Source: Turneriella sp942492915 (lineage in GTDB: Bacteria; Spirochaetota; Leptospiria; Turneriellales; Turneriellaceae). Taken from it: a stretch of 64,000 bases of DNA. The stretch covers positions 3,834,292 to 3,898,291 of the forward strand of contig OW818662.1 in assembly GCA_942492915.1 (NCBI GenBank). The letters are read 5' to 3'. Of this stretch, positions 8,411 through 17,408 are shown in pieces. The translations under genes and the position numbers were made by a program. Each line of letters starts with the position of its first letter. The first letter of the stretch is position 1. Under the pieces are notes generated by a model, which was not told the DNA's origin, did not search any database, and saw only the letters and a program-made list of their open reading frames with translations.

Positions 8411-10104
8411 TGGAAGTGAATGCGCAGCAGTGAAAGATCGTCGGTGAGCTGACCCGAGTCGACGATACGTGTTAAAATTTCCTGCAGGTTGCCCTGTGTC
8501 GCCTTGACATGGCGCAGAAACAGCGCTTCGTCTTCGTTGATTTCTCCGCTATTTTCCATGTTCGCGAGAATGATGTCGTCACGCCCGTCTGAACCGGCGA
8601 CGATAATGTCGCCCGGGATCAATTTCGTGTGCCGCACCGTTACGGTGTCTTCGGGTATTTGAAAGCCAAGGCGCCTGAGCCGAATTTCTGAATCAATGAA
8701 TTCGGCCTGGCCACCGCGGTAGTGCACGATACGCGGGTGGTCGGCGTTGATATGAAACATGTCACCCGTCTGTTCGTCAACAGCGCCGAGAACCAGCGAC
8801 GCGTAGGTCGCGCCGTCGAAGCTCAGAAATACTTTCGAAAGTTCGAGAAAGGTTGCTTTGATCCAATCTGCAGGCGCGAGGCCTCTCACACTTTCTGTCA
8901 TGCGCGTGCGTTCTATTATGGACTGGAACACAGCGCCGAGCACAAGAGCGCCACCCGCGCCTTGAATCGATTTACCCATCGCGTCGCCGTTCAGAAAGAC
9001 CGTGAACTGGCTGTCCCTGAGTTCGATGCTGTGCGCAATGCAGATGTCGCCGCCGATTTCAACGGTCCATTGCCTGAATGGAAAACGCTTTTTCTGGCGC
9101 ACCACGAATTGCACGTTGACATTTCTGTTGTTGGCGAGGTTGACGCGCAGCGGTTCAACGAGAAGGGTCGTCAGATAATAGTCAGCATCTTGCTGGTTCT
9201 TCAGCGCCTGCACCTGTTCAAGTGTCTCGCGTAGCTCTGCCGTTTGCTCTTTGACCATGTCTTCGAGGTGATCGGCGTAATCCTGTATTTTTTCTTTGCC
9301 TTCGTTCACTTCGAACAGCATCCGCAGAATCGACGATTGCATGCGCTCGACGTCTGAAATGAGCTGGCCAATTTCGTCTTTGTTGCCGGGGTGAATTTTT
9401 ACGGCAAGGTTGCCCGAAGCGATCTGCTGCACATCTTGCGCCAGCTGCGTAATTGGCCGTGCGAGATGAAGGCCCGCACGGTATGCGGTAAAGAATGCGA
9501 GCGTCGTAAAAATCAGCGTCAAAAACAGCGAATACAGCCACAAATTGCGCACTGAATTCTCGAGAAAAGCGGTCGTGACGACGACGTAGAGCGTCGCCAC
9601 AATCTCACGATTATCTGGCTTTTCGGCAGTTTCGCCGGGCGCAGACGCCTGAACAAAATGCAGGCTTTCGATTACGTCCTCACGTTTTAGCCGCCGCAGT
9701 ACATTCTTGCCGCCACGAAAAAGATCACCGGGATGCATCGAACGCAAATCACCAAACAGGGGGTAGTCGTTCTCGTTGTTGGTCGCGATGATCGTACCCC
9801 GCGCATTGACGATGACGAATGCACGCACCTCTTTCTGCCGCGAAGCAGCGTCGCGCACCATGCCCTGTAAGAAAGAAAAGCTGCTCTCTTGCAGGCTGTT
9901 GCGGGTTAAAATCGAGAAATTACTGTTCAAGAGTTCGATGCGTTCTTCGAGCGATTTAATCAGCAGCTGCTCAGACTGGCTGATAAAAACATAAGAGAGC
10001 GCGGGCACGGCAATCATCAGCACGACCGCCATGGTTAGAAAAAACTTGTACCGAATTTTGAGGTTGCGGTAAAAGTTGCGTATTCTGTAAAAAATAATCA
10101 GCAC
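8407..10104 (-). CDS. Membrane-bound HAMP/SpoIIE-type PP2C serine phosphatase
   Basis: A 565-residue protein with a transmembrane helix at about 20-45, an extracytoplasmic sensor region to about 185, a second helix at about 190-212, a HAMP domain (LARPITQLAQDVQQIASGN), a coiled coil at about 275-310 and a C-terminal PP2C domain. Metal-binding aspartates are visible in EIGGDICIAHS, NGDAMGKSIQGAGG, AGSDGRDDI and LTDDLSLL. It should dephosphorylate a cytoplasmic partner, typically an anti-sigma-factor antagonist, in response to a periplasmic signal. The GTG start at 10104 has an AGAAGAG site. It is the last gene of an operon with two periplasmic binding proteins, separated by only 2 nt from the previous one. 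Confidence 0.88.
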   Translation of the reverse strand: MLIIFYRIRNFYRNLKIRYKFFLTMAVVLMIAVPALSYVFISQSEQLLIKSLEERIELLNSNFSILTRNSLQESSFSFLQGMVRDAASRQKEVRAFVIVNARGTIIATNNENDYPLFGDLRSMHPGDLFRGGKNVLRRLKREDVIESLHFVQASAPGETAEKPDNREIVATLYVVVTTAFLENSVRNLWLYSLFLTLIFTTLAFFTAYRAGLHLARPITQLAQDVQQIASGNLAVKIHPGNKDEIGQLISDVERMQSSILRMLFEVNEGKEKIQDYADHLEDMVKEQTAELRETLEQVQALKNQQDADYYLTTLLVEPLRVNLANNRNVNVQFVVRQKKRFPFRQWTVEIGGDICIAHSIELRDSQFTVFLNGDAMGKSIQGAGGALVLGAVFQSIIERTRMTESVRGLAPADWIKATFLELSKVFLSFDGATYASLVLGAVDEQTGDMFHINADHPRIVHYRGGQAEFIDSEIRLRRLGFQIPEDTVTVRHTKLIPGDIIVAGSDGRDDIILANMENSGEINEDEALFLRHVKATQGNLQEILTRIVDSGQLTDDLSLLRIHFH

Positions 10105-10106
10105 GT

Positions 10107-11039
10107 TTACTCTTCTACGGGGTAAACCTTGTCGGCATTGCCGATCAGCTCTTCGTTAAAGGCATTGCCCAGTATTTCACGGCCTGTCTTTTTGTTTACG
10201 ACAGTAAAAGTGCCTATCGGTGGCTGCACGCCAATCGAAGCGGGGGCGAGCTTATCTTCGAGAATCTGCCGCGACACCAAGGCGAGCTGCGACCCCAGGG
10301 TCTGGTAGTTTATCGAAACCGAAAAGAAAGCCCCGGCCTTGACGAATGCTTCTGATGCGCCCATCAGGGGTTTGCGCTTTTCATGTGAAAATTCAAGCAA
10401 TTGCACGAACGCCGGCGAGTCGTTATAGAACAGCTTGAAATCGGCGACCATCCACAGGCCATTAAAGCCATCGGGTTTTTCGTTCTCTAATCGAGAGCGA
10501 ATGGTATCGGGGTCAGAGACCGCGACACCGAGAATGCTGATCTTGAGATTCTGCGCCGCAGTTGTCGCGTCTTTGACGATCTCAGCCGAGGCTTCGGGGT
10601 TAAAGGGTACTGCAATACCCTTGAGTTCGGGATACAGCAGCCGAAACTGCGTAAGCCACGCATGAGCGGGTATCTCCATCGAGACGCCGGCGATATGTGT
10701 TTTTTTCAATTGTGCATAGCGCCTGTGGTTCAGCACCATGCCGAATATCACCGGGGTCTTGCCGTCGAGTGAGGCAGCCGTTGTGGCGGCGATGCTGCCG
10801 AGCGCGACAATCATGTCAGGCTTGTGCGCTGCGACGAATTTTCGCACGGCCACCTGATCGGGTTTACCCGAGAGGTTGATGCGGTGAACTGCCGCCTGCG
10901 GATAACTTTCAGTAAACCCCTGCACAACCTGTTCGAACTGTTGAATGTCGCTGTCGGTTACAAACACGTAAACGGGTTTGTTCTTCGCGACCAGTGCCAT
11001 GGGCAGACAGATTGCAATGACGTGCAGAAACGTTCGCAT
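10107..11039 (-). CDS. Periplasmic ABC-type substrate-binding protein (ABC_sub_bind family)
   Basis: About 310 residues with signal peptide MRTFLHVIAICLPMALVA. The mature domain shows the two-lobed fold of the PF04392-type family: PVYVFVTDSDIQQFEQVV, HKPDMIVALGSIAATTAA, KTPVIFGMVLN and a C-terminal IGTFTVVNKKTGREI. An upstream GTG overlaps the AAGGAG site, so ATG 11039, placed 5 nt after it, is the start. No permease or ATPase gene is nearby; the gene sits between a second binding protein and a sensor phosphatase, so it may act as a ligand-sensing subunit rather than a transporter component. The ligand is unknown. Confidence 0.8.
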   Translation of the reverse strand: MRTFLHVIAICLPMALVAKNKPVYVFVTDSDIQQFEQVVQGFTESYPQAAVHRINLSGKPDQVAVRKFVAAHKPDMIVALGSIAATTAASLDGKTPVIFGMVLNHRRYAQLKKTHIAGVSMEIPAHAWLTQFRLLYPELKGIAVPFNPEASAEIVKDATTAAQNLKISILGVAVSDPDTIRSRLENEKPDGFNGLWMVADFKLFYNDSPAFVQLLEFSHEKRKPLMGASEAFVKAGAFFSVSINYQTLGSQLALVSRQILEDKLAPASIGVQPPIGTFTVVNKKTGREILGNAFNEELIGNADKVYPVEE

Positions 11040-11048
11040 ATTCACTCC

Positions 11049-11801
11049 TTATTGAAATCCCGTGATGCCGAGATAGCGCAGAAAATCAGCACCTTCGCTG
11101 TTCACGGCAATACGCCGAAATGCCTGGCGCATTTTTGGTACGTCTTTCGCCTGTGAAAACTGCACCACTTTCGGGTATTGAATCGCAGGCAATTTGCGCA
11201 GTTCTTTCATCGACTCAAACGCGGCAGCATTAATCGATCTGAGTTTATCAATGCTGTCCTGCGTAACGATCGCACCCTTGACCTGGCCGACTGCCAGCGC
11301 CATCAATCCATCGATGTCTTTTGAAACTGTTATCAGACGCACCTGTGATGCATTGAGTCCAAGGGGCTGTAAGAACTGAAGATTGACGAAACTAAATGTC
11401 GCAGCGCCGAACGAAGTGGTTGCGATTGCCTTGTTCTTGAGATCTGCCGCTCTGCTGACAGACTGGTCTACCATGAAGACCTTACGAAACGACTCTTCGC
11501 TGTTTCGGTGGCCTGACAGCAAAGCGCGCCATTGCATCTCTTTTGCGGCGGCAGCATAATAATACGAAGCGACGATCGCGTAGTCTGGTTTCGCCCTCGC
11601 GACCGCGCGCTCGAAATCGATTGAATTGGCGAATACAGTCACTTGCGCCGGTAACCCTTCTGCCTCCATAAAGCGCGAGAGGCTGGTGCGGGCAGCCTGG
11701 GTCTGACCCGACTTGCTTTCGGGGTTAAAAACGAATATGTCGAGAGCGAAGCCCAGAGTGCACGGGCAGGCGAGAAGTATCGGTAAGAGGCGCAAGCGCA
11801 T
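11049..11801 (-). CDS. PhnD-like periplasmic phosphate/phosphonate-type binding protein
   Basis: About 250 residues with a signal peptide (MRLRLLPILLAC...) and a mature PBP type 2 fold. PhnD-family features include KPDYAIVASYYYAAA, FMVDQSVSRAADLKNKAIAT, SFGAATFSFVNLQFL and a late VGQVKGAIVTQDSID. An LLAC motif could make it a lipoprotein, but the hydrophobic segment is short. Two upstream in-frame ATGs exist (11819 and 11807); 11801 has a weak GGA site. First gene of the three-gene operon with a second binding protein and the SpoIIE phosphatase, with intergenic gaps of only a few nt to 9 nt. The ligand could be an oxyanion or another small molecule; not determinable. Confidence 0.75.
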   Translation of the reverse strand: MRLRLLPILLACPCTLGFALDIFVFNPESKSGQTQAARTSLSRFMEAEGLPAQVTVFANSIDFERAVARAKPDYAIVASYYYAAAAKEMQWRALLSGHRNSEESFRKVFMVDQSVSRAADLKNKAIATTSFGAATFSFVNLQFLQPLGLNASQVRLITVSKDIDGLMALAVGQVKGAIVTQDSIDKLRSINAAAFESMKELRKLPAIQYPKVVQFSQAKDVPKMRQAFRRIAVNSEGADFLRYLGITGFQ

Positions 11802-11991
11802 CTGCATTCCAGATGGCATTCACGGCATGTTTTGGAAAGACTTAAAAGCCCAACACCCTGATACTCTCGCAGGCCATTGCATTTCCGACAAAGCGAAGTA
11901 GCCGCCGTTGCAGAGGCATTTTGCGCTCGTCGGCAGGTAGTTGTGGCATTTCTTGAATCTGTTGATCAGGTACCATGTCGTGTTACGCCCG

Positions 11992-12768
11992 ATGAAATTT
12001 AGTATCTTAACATTATCGTTGTTCCTGGCGAGCTTTTGCCGGGCAAACTACCGCGACTGGCAGTCGGCAACCTGCAACGGCAACGCCGGCGATTTGGTGA
12101 TTCTGCAGCTCAGCGATCTTCACATTCGGCACGCAGCCGATGCAAGTTGGACGCGTGAACAATTACAGAAGGCAGTGTCGCTGCACAAACCGCATCGCAT
12201 CGTGCTTACGGGTGATCTGACCGCCAATGGCAAGATTGACGAATGGCAGGCGCTCACGCAAGAGCTCTCAGCGTTTGCCGGAATCGTTTACATCTGGGGC
12301 AATCACGATATGCCGCTGAAAGAAGCAGTGCCCGAAAACCCCGGGCAGACACATTTCGAAGACATCGGCGATGTCAGGCTGATCTATCTCGACACCGCCT
12401 GGCCCGGGCCATTTGTCGGCAGCTACACTTCGTTGCCTGCAGCCGAGATTGAAAAGCTCAGGCGCATGGCCGATACCGGGAAAAGGATACTCGTATTCGG
12501 CCATCATCCCGTGAGTGAAGACGCTCCTCATTTTGTTCTGAAAAATGCCGCTGATATACGAGCTGTGTTTGCGGTAAAACGGGTCATCGGCATGTTCACT
12601 GGTCATTTTCACGGTGCGTATCTTGCGGCTGAAGGCGGCGCGATATATGCAGGTGTTGCACCCTTCAGCGACCACCAGATGAACCACACCTTCAGCCAGA
12701 AAAAAGGCTACCGCGTGATTGAAGTCGGGAAAGATTGTTTACGGACGACGCACCAGTTCGTTGACTGA
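11992..12768 (+). CDS. Exported calcineurin-like metallophosphoesterase
   Basis: About 258 residues with signal peptide MKFSILTLSLFLASFCRA. All five metal-binding blocks are present: LSDLHIRH, LTGDLT, WGNHDM, FGHHPV and TGHFHG, so a dinuclear metal site is expected and the enzyme should be active in the periplasm. An in-frame TTG at 11941 would add 17 residues before the signal peptide and was rejected. It is followed after 6 nt by an outer-membrane protein and then by a glycerophosphodiesterase lipoprotein, a context that fits hydrolysis of phosphate esters outside the cytoplasm. The substrate could be a phosphodiester or a phosphomonoester. Confidence 0.85.
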   Translation: MKFSILTLSLFLASFCRANYRDWQSATCNGNAGDLVILQLSDLHIRHAADASWTREQLQKAVSLHKPHRIVLTGDLTANGKIDEWQALTQELSAFAGIVYIWGNHDMPLKEAVPENPGQTHFEDIGDVRLIYLDTAWPGPFVGSYTSLPAAEIEKLRRMADTGKRILVFGHHPVSEDAPHFVLKNAADIRAVFAVKRVIGMFTGHFHGAYLAAEGGAIYAGVAPFSDHQMNHTFSQKKGYRVIEVGKDCLRTTHQFVD

Positions 12769-12774
12769 CGGCTG

Positions 12775-13539
12775 TTGCGCACCGTACTCTTATTCGTATC
12801 GCTGCTCGCAGCTCATTCACTCTTCGCGCAAAAACCTGAAGTTGTGGCGCCCACTCTTTCTGAACCGCCAAAACCCAACACCGGCTATCAGGTTACCGGC
12901 ACATTTGTGTTCAGCCCCGAGAACCGCGATACCAAATGGGTATTCGCTACGGGCATGCATCTAACTGTGATACCCAAAAACGTCGCAGAATCTGAGACGC
13001 GTTTTTTTCCGCTTATCGAAGGTTACGCCAATAAAGACTTTCTGAAATTTCTCAGCTGGCGCAATTCCATCGGCGTGCTCTATATTCAGAACTATGCGAG
13101 TACCGGCCTTTCGGTTTTCTATCACTTTCCCTGGTTCAGCGTCAGCTTCGGTGTAAATACGGTCATCTGGATGGGCTACTTTCAAACGACGGGTTTTGAT
13201 TCGCAGACGTACACGTGGGTCAACAACCCGATGGTGTCGATCGGCAAGAATCTACGCCACTATTATTATTGGTTACCCGATAGCCTGTCGGTCACGTTCA
13301 AGCTCAACCGGCTCAACTACCAGTACGTTCGCCTCGGTACAGCCGAACTCGAACGCAGGCGGGCCGACCTCGAGGGTTACACAATCGACATCATGGCCGA
13401 ATATGGTACGGGCACGGCAGGCATCTATTTCGGGCTTCGCATCAACCATGCGCGGCCGGGTTACCAGTTCTGGCTGGCATTCTCTGACTATAATTACGCG
13501 ATGAATTTTACGACGCTCTATGCAGGGTATCGCTTTTGA
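12775..13539 (+). CDS. Outer-membrane barrel-like protein, unknown function
   Basis: A 254-residue protein with a signal peptide MRTVLLFVSLLAAHSLFAQ, a proline-rich linker and then aromatic-rich amphipathic strands ending in YAGYRF, a beta-barrel C-terminal signature. The start is a TTG 6 nt after the phosphoesterase stop; there is no better ATG and the signal peptide begins exactly there. The coding end is next to the SD of the following lipoprotein gene. No family recognised. Confidence 0.65.
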   Translation: MRTVLLFVSLLAAHSLFAQKPEVVAPTLSEPPKPNTGYQVTGTFVFSPENRDTKWVFATGMHLTVIPKNVAESETRFFPLIEGYANKDFLKFLSWRNSIGVLYIQNYASTGLSVFYHFPWFSVSFGVNTVIWMGYFQTTGFDSQTYTWVNNPMVSIGKNLRHYYYWLPDSLSVTFKLNRLNYQYVRLGTAELERRRADLEGYTIDIMAEYGTGTAGIYFGLRINHARPGYQFWLAFSDYNYAMNFTTLYAGYRF

Positions 13540-13553
13540 AAAATGGAGGATCT

Positions 13554-14819
13554 ATGCGTCTCATGAGACTTGCCGGTGATTTGTTTTTTTCGCCGATGGT
13601 TTTTTCGGCGCTGGCGCTCGCTGTTTTTCTGCCCGCGTGTTCTGTACTCACCGAAGAAGACACCAACTTTGGCAATAATAGTCGTCTCAAGAACTCGCTG
13701 CCGCTTTCGCCGGCGGTCTTGCAGCACCTGACAGGCAACTATGGTATTTCGGTTACGGGCGAGTCGAATTTCAGCGGGCCGATCACCATTATCTCTTCTA
13801 ACTCGCGTATTTCGCTGCTGTCTTACGAGCGCGAAACCTATGCGGTCATGAGCGCCGGCTGCGTCGATGGTGAGGTGATTTTTGAAGGGCGCAGCTACGA
13901 CCCTGCTTCACGCGAAGGCGGTCTGGTTCGTCTGAGCATTGTGCAGGGGCAGGGCGGCACAGAAATCTGCGCGGGCAATGCGCCGTTGATTCCGCATGTG
14001 AACTATGTCGGTGTTTCGGGAAGAAATCCGAATGCGCTGACCAATACCATTAACCTCAACTACGTCGGGCCGCTAAAGCCTATCAATAAATATATCATCG
14101 GCCACCACGGCTGCCGCACAGTCGATAACTGTGGCGCTTCAGAGAACTCGCTCGAGTCGATCAAACTTGCCGGCAACCTAGGCGGGAACTCGGTTGAGCT
14201 CGACGTTCATATGAGCAAAGACCAGGTGCCAGTGCTCTACCACGACAATGATTTTAACTCGCGGCTCATCTCGGGAATCTTCTGTTTGGGTGACGTGGGT
14301 AACTACACGGTGCTGCAGATGAAGGTTTTCTGTCGCCTCAAGTACGGCGAACGCATTCCGACGTTGCGCGAGACACTCGAAGCGCTTTTGACAGACGATA
14401 CGATGAAAATGGTCTGGCTCGACCCGAAAACCACCTCGGCCATCGGGCCGATGGTGAGCCTTGCGACCGAATACAAGGCGAAGGCCGTCGCGCTTGGCAA
14501 GAATCTCGAAATTCTGATCGGTATTCCCGACGAAGATTACCTGAACACGTACCTTGCGACCCCGGGTTATGAGAATGCACCTTGCCTCGTCGAGTACGAC
14601 TATTCAAAAGTGATTCCGTACAGCTGCCGCGGTTACAGTCCGCGGTTTACCCTGGGGCCCCAACGGCAGTATGCTGACATTCTGCACGGCTCGGGAAAAA
14701 TCATTCTTTACTGGACCGTAAACAGCAAAGACTATTTTGATCTCTTTTTCAACGACGGCGCCGCCGACGGTATGATCAGCGATCGCACTTCTCTGATCTA
14801 CACCAAGTTTCAGCAGTAA
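13554..14819 (+). CDS. Glycerophosphodiester phosphodiesterase domain lipoprotein
   Basis: A 421-residue lipoprotein. The N-terminus ends in the lipobox LPAC with Cys29 as lipid site. Residues 170-420 form a GDPD TIM barrel: HHGCR, ASENSLESIKLA, VELDVHMSKDQVPVLYHD and a late YWTVNSKDYFDLFFNDGAADGMISDR-type segment with the expected TVN and GxxDGxxSD elements. The family cleaves glycerophosphodiesters into glycerol-3-phosphate and an alcohol using a metal. The roughly 140 residues before it are not recognised. GGAGGA lies 4 nt before ATG 13554, so the in-frame TTG at 13536 is not the start. It probably works at an outer leaflet on lipid head groups or scavenged glycerophosphodiesters. Confidence 0.85.
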   Translation: MRLMRLAGDLFFSPMVFSALALAVFLPACSVLTEEDTNFGNNSRLKNSLPLSPAVLQHLTGNYGISVTGESNFSGPITIISSNSRISLLSYERETYAVMSAGCVDGEVIFEGRSYDPASREGGLVRLSIVQGQGGTEICAGNAPLIPHVNYVGVSGRNPNALTNTINLNYVGPLKPINKYIIGHHGCRTVDNCGASENSLESIKLAGNLGGNSVELDVHMSKDQVPVLYHDNDFNSRLISGIFCLGDVGNYTVLQMKVFCRLKYGERIPTLRETLEALLTDDTMKMVWLDPKTTSAIGPMVSLATEYKAKAVALGKNLEILIGIPDEDYLNTYLATPGYENAPCLVEYDYSKVIPYSCRGYSPRFTLGPQRQYADILHGSGKIILYWTVNSKDYFDLFFNDGAADGMISDRTSLIYTKFQQ

Positions 14820-14823
14820 TTTG

Positions 14824-15504
14824 ATGTACGCGCGCAGAACTTTCAGGTATATTTTGTACGTGCTGCTTTTTGCAGGCACAGCGCAGCTACACGCATTCAA
14901 ATTGCCGTTTCCCGACTTTCAGGTGAGTACGTGGGCGGTGTGGCACTACGCGGTCAAGCCGCAGCCGCGGGCGACATCCCCCGGGTCAAAGGTGCGCATG
15001 GGTGGCACCGGCGGCGGTATCGATTTGACAGTGCGCTATTTTCTACCTTTTTACTACGGGCCGCAGTATGAGTATATGCCTGTCTATTCTGAATCAGGGG
15101 GTACCAATATACCGGGCTACGGCGATGTATCTTATGGCGCGAATCTTTATGCGCATTATTTTGCCGGCGCGATCTATCTGCCAATGGGCGACTGGGTCTA
15201 CGAACTGTTTTTCGAGAACGACCGCAAACCGATGCCACTGTTCTGGCAATCTTTACTCAGGGCGCCCTACGCAAAAGGCACGTACGGCATTCACCACATG
15301 TATGTCACGCTCACGACGAACGGTGACGACTCGACATCATCGGCAGCGCGGTTTGGGTATACGGGCGAGCTGGGACTCATGTTTATGGTTTTCAAAACGG
15401 TGCGTATCTACGCTGCCTTCGACTACCACAGCATTTATGAAGACGGCAACTCGCTTGTGGGCATCAAACTCGGCGCGGCGTACCGCTACAAACTCGAATA
15501 TTGA
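14824..15504 (+). CDS. Exported outer-membrane-type protein, unknown function
   Basis: About 226 residues with signal peptide (RRTFRYILYVLLFAGTAQLHA) and an aromatic- and glycine-rich mature part with barrel-like strands (TGELGLMFMVFKTVRIYAAF) ending YKLEY. The ATG at 14824 directly follows the GDPD stop codon; a TTG one codon earlier is possible. Its place between a GDPD lipoprotein and an acyl-CoA ligase suggests an envelope role in lipid uptake, but this is inference from context only. Confidence 0.6.
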   Translation: MYARRTFRYILYVLLFAGTAQLHAFKLPFPDFQVSTWAVWHYAVKPQPRATSPGSKVRMGGTGGGIDLTVRYFLPFYYGPQYEYMPVYSESGGTNIPGYGDVSYGANLYAHYFAGAIYLPMGDWVYELFFENDRKPMPLFWQSLLRAPYAKGTYGIHHMYVTLTTNGDDSTSSAARFGYTGELGLMFMVFKTVRIYAAFDYHSIYEDGNSLVGIKLGAAYRYKLEY

Positions 15505-15513
15505 TTTCGTCCC

Positions 15514-17355
15514 GTGCACGATCATTCCATTTACCGTCGATTTTGCGAGAGCGCGCGCAGGTATCCGCAACGTGTCTGCCTGAAAGCAGAAACGAGCCAG
15601 CTCACTTACGCGCAGGTGCATGCGCAGGTGACCCGGCTCGCCGCCTTCTTGCAGCACGGGCATAAGGTGTTGCCCGGCACCGCAGTGATCGTTATCGCCG
15701 ATCAAAGCGAGTGGTGGCTGGTGGTGAGCCTCGCAATACAAGCGATTGGCGCAGCGGAGTTTCCGGTTGAAGCGAGCAAGTCGCGATCTGAGATTGAGGG
15801 ACTTATAAAAAAGACGGGCTGTGTTGAAATGGTAATTCTAGATAACGCCGCGGCCAGTCGCCTTGCATCGCTCGCCGCGAAGCAGACGGGGCTGCGCCTG
15901 GTTCTGGGGCCCGGGGTTGACCTGCACGCAGACCCCGAACGTGTCAAACTTCTGACTTCTCTTTTGCAAGCCGACCCGGCCGCGCCTGTGTCGTTCACGG
16001 AACATGTTTTTCCTGTCGCGGCTGTGATCGCCACCTCAGGCACTACGGGAGAGCCAAAACTGGTTCCAGTGGCTCAACATTCGTTTATGCATGCGATGCG
16101 AGTGGTCGCGCGGGTGCTCAAATTGAAGCGCAGTGACGTCTTTTTGTCGTGTCTGCCCTCATGGCATCTTTACGCGCGCCTTGTAGAATACGTCGCCATC
16201 GGCACAGGCGGTTCGATTGTCTATTCGTCGATCGCTGCATTGCCCGATACGTTGCGTAATTCTGGGTGTACGGTTTTTCCGAGTTTTCCTGAGATATGGG
16301 AAAAGATCTACCGGCAGATTCTGTTTGCAATCGAGCAGAGTAAAATGAGGATCTTTCTGCGTTACGCGATTCGTTTCGTGATTGCGACTGACCGCATTTA
16401 CGAATACTGGTTTGGCCGCGCGCGATACGAAAAGAAAACGGCAGCCTTTACGGCAATTATCAAGCTGGCTTACCTTTTGCCTTTGCGCTATATTCTGCAG
16501 CGCACTGTATTTCGTGCGATGCGGCGGGGGGTGAGCCCAAACCTTAGGTACGCGATCATGGGCGACGCGCCGTTGCCGCTCGTGGTCGATGAAACGCTGC
16601 GCGCGATCGGCTTCGAAGTGCTCGAAGGGTATGGGTCAACCGAACAGTGCGTGACCGCCCTCAGACGCCCGACGCGTAATTTTCCGGGATCTGTTGGCAA
16701 GGTCTTGCCCGGTGTGCACGTGACGATAGAAGATTCCCTCGCCGCAGAATGGAACGGCACACGGCTCGGCGAAATCGTCGTATCGGGGCCCAACGTGTTC
16801 GCAGGATATTTCAAAGACATGCCCTCGCTAGGCAAAGGCCCCGGCACCAATGCAAGTCATCGTACGGGCGATATGGGTTCACTCGATGCGCACGGCAACC
16901 TGATCGTGGTGGGCAGAGGCGCGAACACCTTTCGCCTTGCCTCGGGCGAGGTCGTTTTTCCCGAGCTCGTCGAGAATGTGCTGCGCGGCAGCAGGTTTGT
17001 CGGCCGGGTGCTCGTATTCGGCAACGGCTCACCCAAGCCTATTGCGCTCGTGGTGCCCGATTTTCATGAACTGCTGCAATGGCTGGCCGAACACGCGTAT
17101 GCACCTGCACTCTACGAATATGCTGAAAAGCCTGAGGTTCACGCAGCCTTCTGGCAGCCTCTGCTTGCGGGTGTGGCGAACGATTTGTACGCGCGCGAAT
17201 TTGAGGCGCTGATTTCAGAATCGGGCCTGCCTCTATATGCACGCCCGGGCCGCTTTCATTTGTTGCCCCGCCGATTTCACCGGGGCGCTGAGTTGACATT
17301 GACGCTGAAACCCCGGCGCGAATTCATTCGCCGGCAATTTGCAGAGCTGCTATAA
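15514..17355 (+). CDS. AMP-forming acyl-CoA synthetase/ligase (ANL superfamily)
   Basis: A 613-residue enzyme that activates a carboxylic acid as acyl-AMP and then as a thioester. The phosphate-binding loop reads TSGTTGEPK at about 174-182, slightly different from the usual YTSGTTGxPKG. Later motifs are the A5-type GYGSTEQ, the HRTGDMG core with the ribose-binding aspartate, and a shortened hinge region (VVGRGANTFRLASGEVVFP) that aligns with GRxKxxx and SGENIxP. Length and the long FARALRYAIRF-like helical insertion fit long-chain fatty acid-CoA ligases. The start is GTG 15514 with no clear SD. Neighbouring GDPD and phosphoesterase genes suggest use of fatty acids freed from lipids. Confidence 0.85.
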   Translation: MHDHSIYRRFCESARRYPQRVCLKAETSQLTYAQVHAQVTRLAAFLQHGHKVLPGTAVIVIADQSEWWLVVSLAIQAIGAAEFPVEASKSRSEIEGLIKKTGCVEMVILDNAAASRLASLAAKQTGLRLVLGPGVDLHADPERVKLLTSLLQADPAAPVSFTEHVFPVAAVIATSGTTGEPKLVPVAQHSFMHAMRVVARVLKLKRSDVFLSCLPSWHLYARLVEYVAIGTGGSIVYSSIAALPDTLRNSGCTVFPSFPEIWEKIYRQILFAIEQSKMRIFLRYAIRFVIATDRIYEYWFGRARYEKKTAAFTAIIKLAYLLPLRYILQRTVFRAMRRGVSPNLRYAIMGDAPLPLVVDETLRAIGFEVLEGYGSTEQCVTALRRPTRNFPGSVGKVLPGVHVTIEDSLAAEWNGTRLGEIVVSGPNVFAGYFKDMPSLGKGPGTNASHRTGDMGSLDAHGNLIVVGRGANTFRLASGEVVFPELVENVLRGSRFVGRVLVFGNGSPKPIALVVPDFHELLQWLAEHAYAPALYEYAEKPEVHAAFWQPLLAGVANDLYAREFEALISESGLPLYARPGRFHLLPRRFHRGAELTLTLKPRREFIRRQFAELL

Positions 17356-17357
17356 AC

Positions 17358-17371
17358 GCGGCTTTGGCCGC
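17358..17371. terminator. Short GC hairpin between convergent genes
   Basis: GCGGC and GCCGC arms around TTTG, 2 nt after the acyl-CoA ligase stop and upstream of the convergent transporter stop. Probably a weak terminator for the ligase operon; no U-run. Confidence 0.35.
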
Positions 17372-17408
17372 CCGCTCCGGTTTTCTCACCAACGATTCTT
17401 TCGTGAGC

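Noticed and set aside
8722..9234. Plus-strand open frame of 170 codons within the SpoIIE gene
   Set aside because: It is a shadow of the minus-strand phosphatase, whose PP2C motifs are intact; no SD or recognisable domain.
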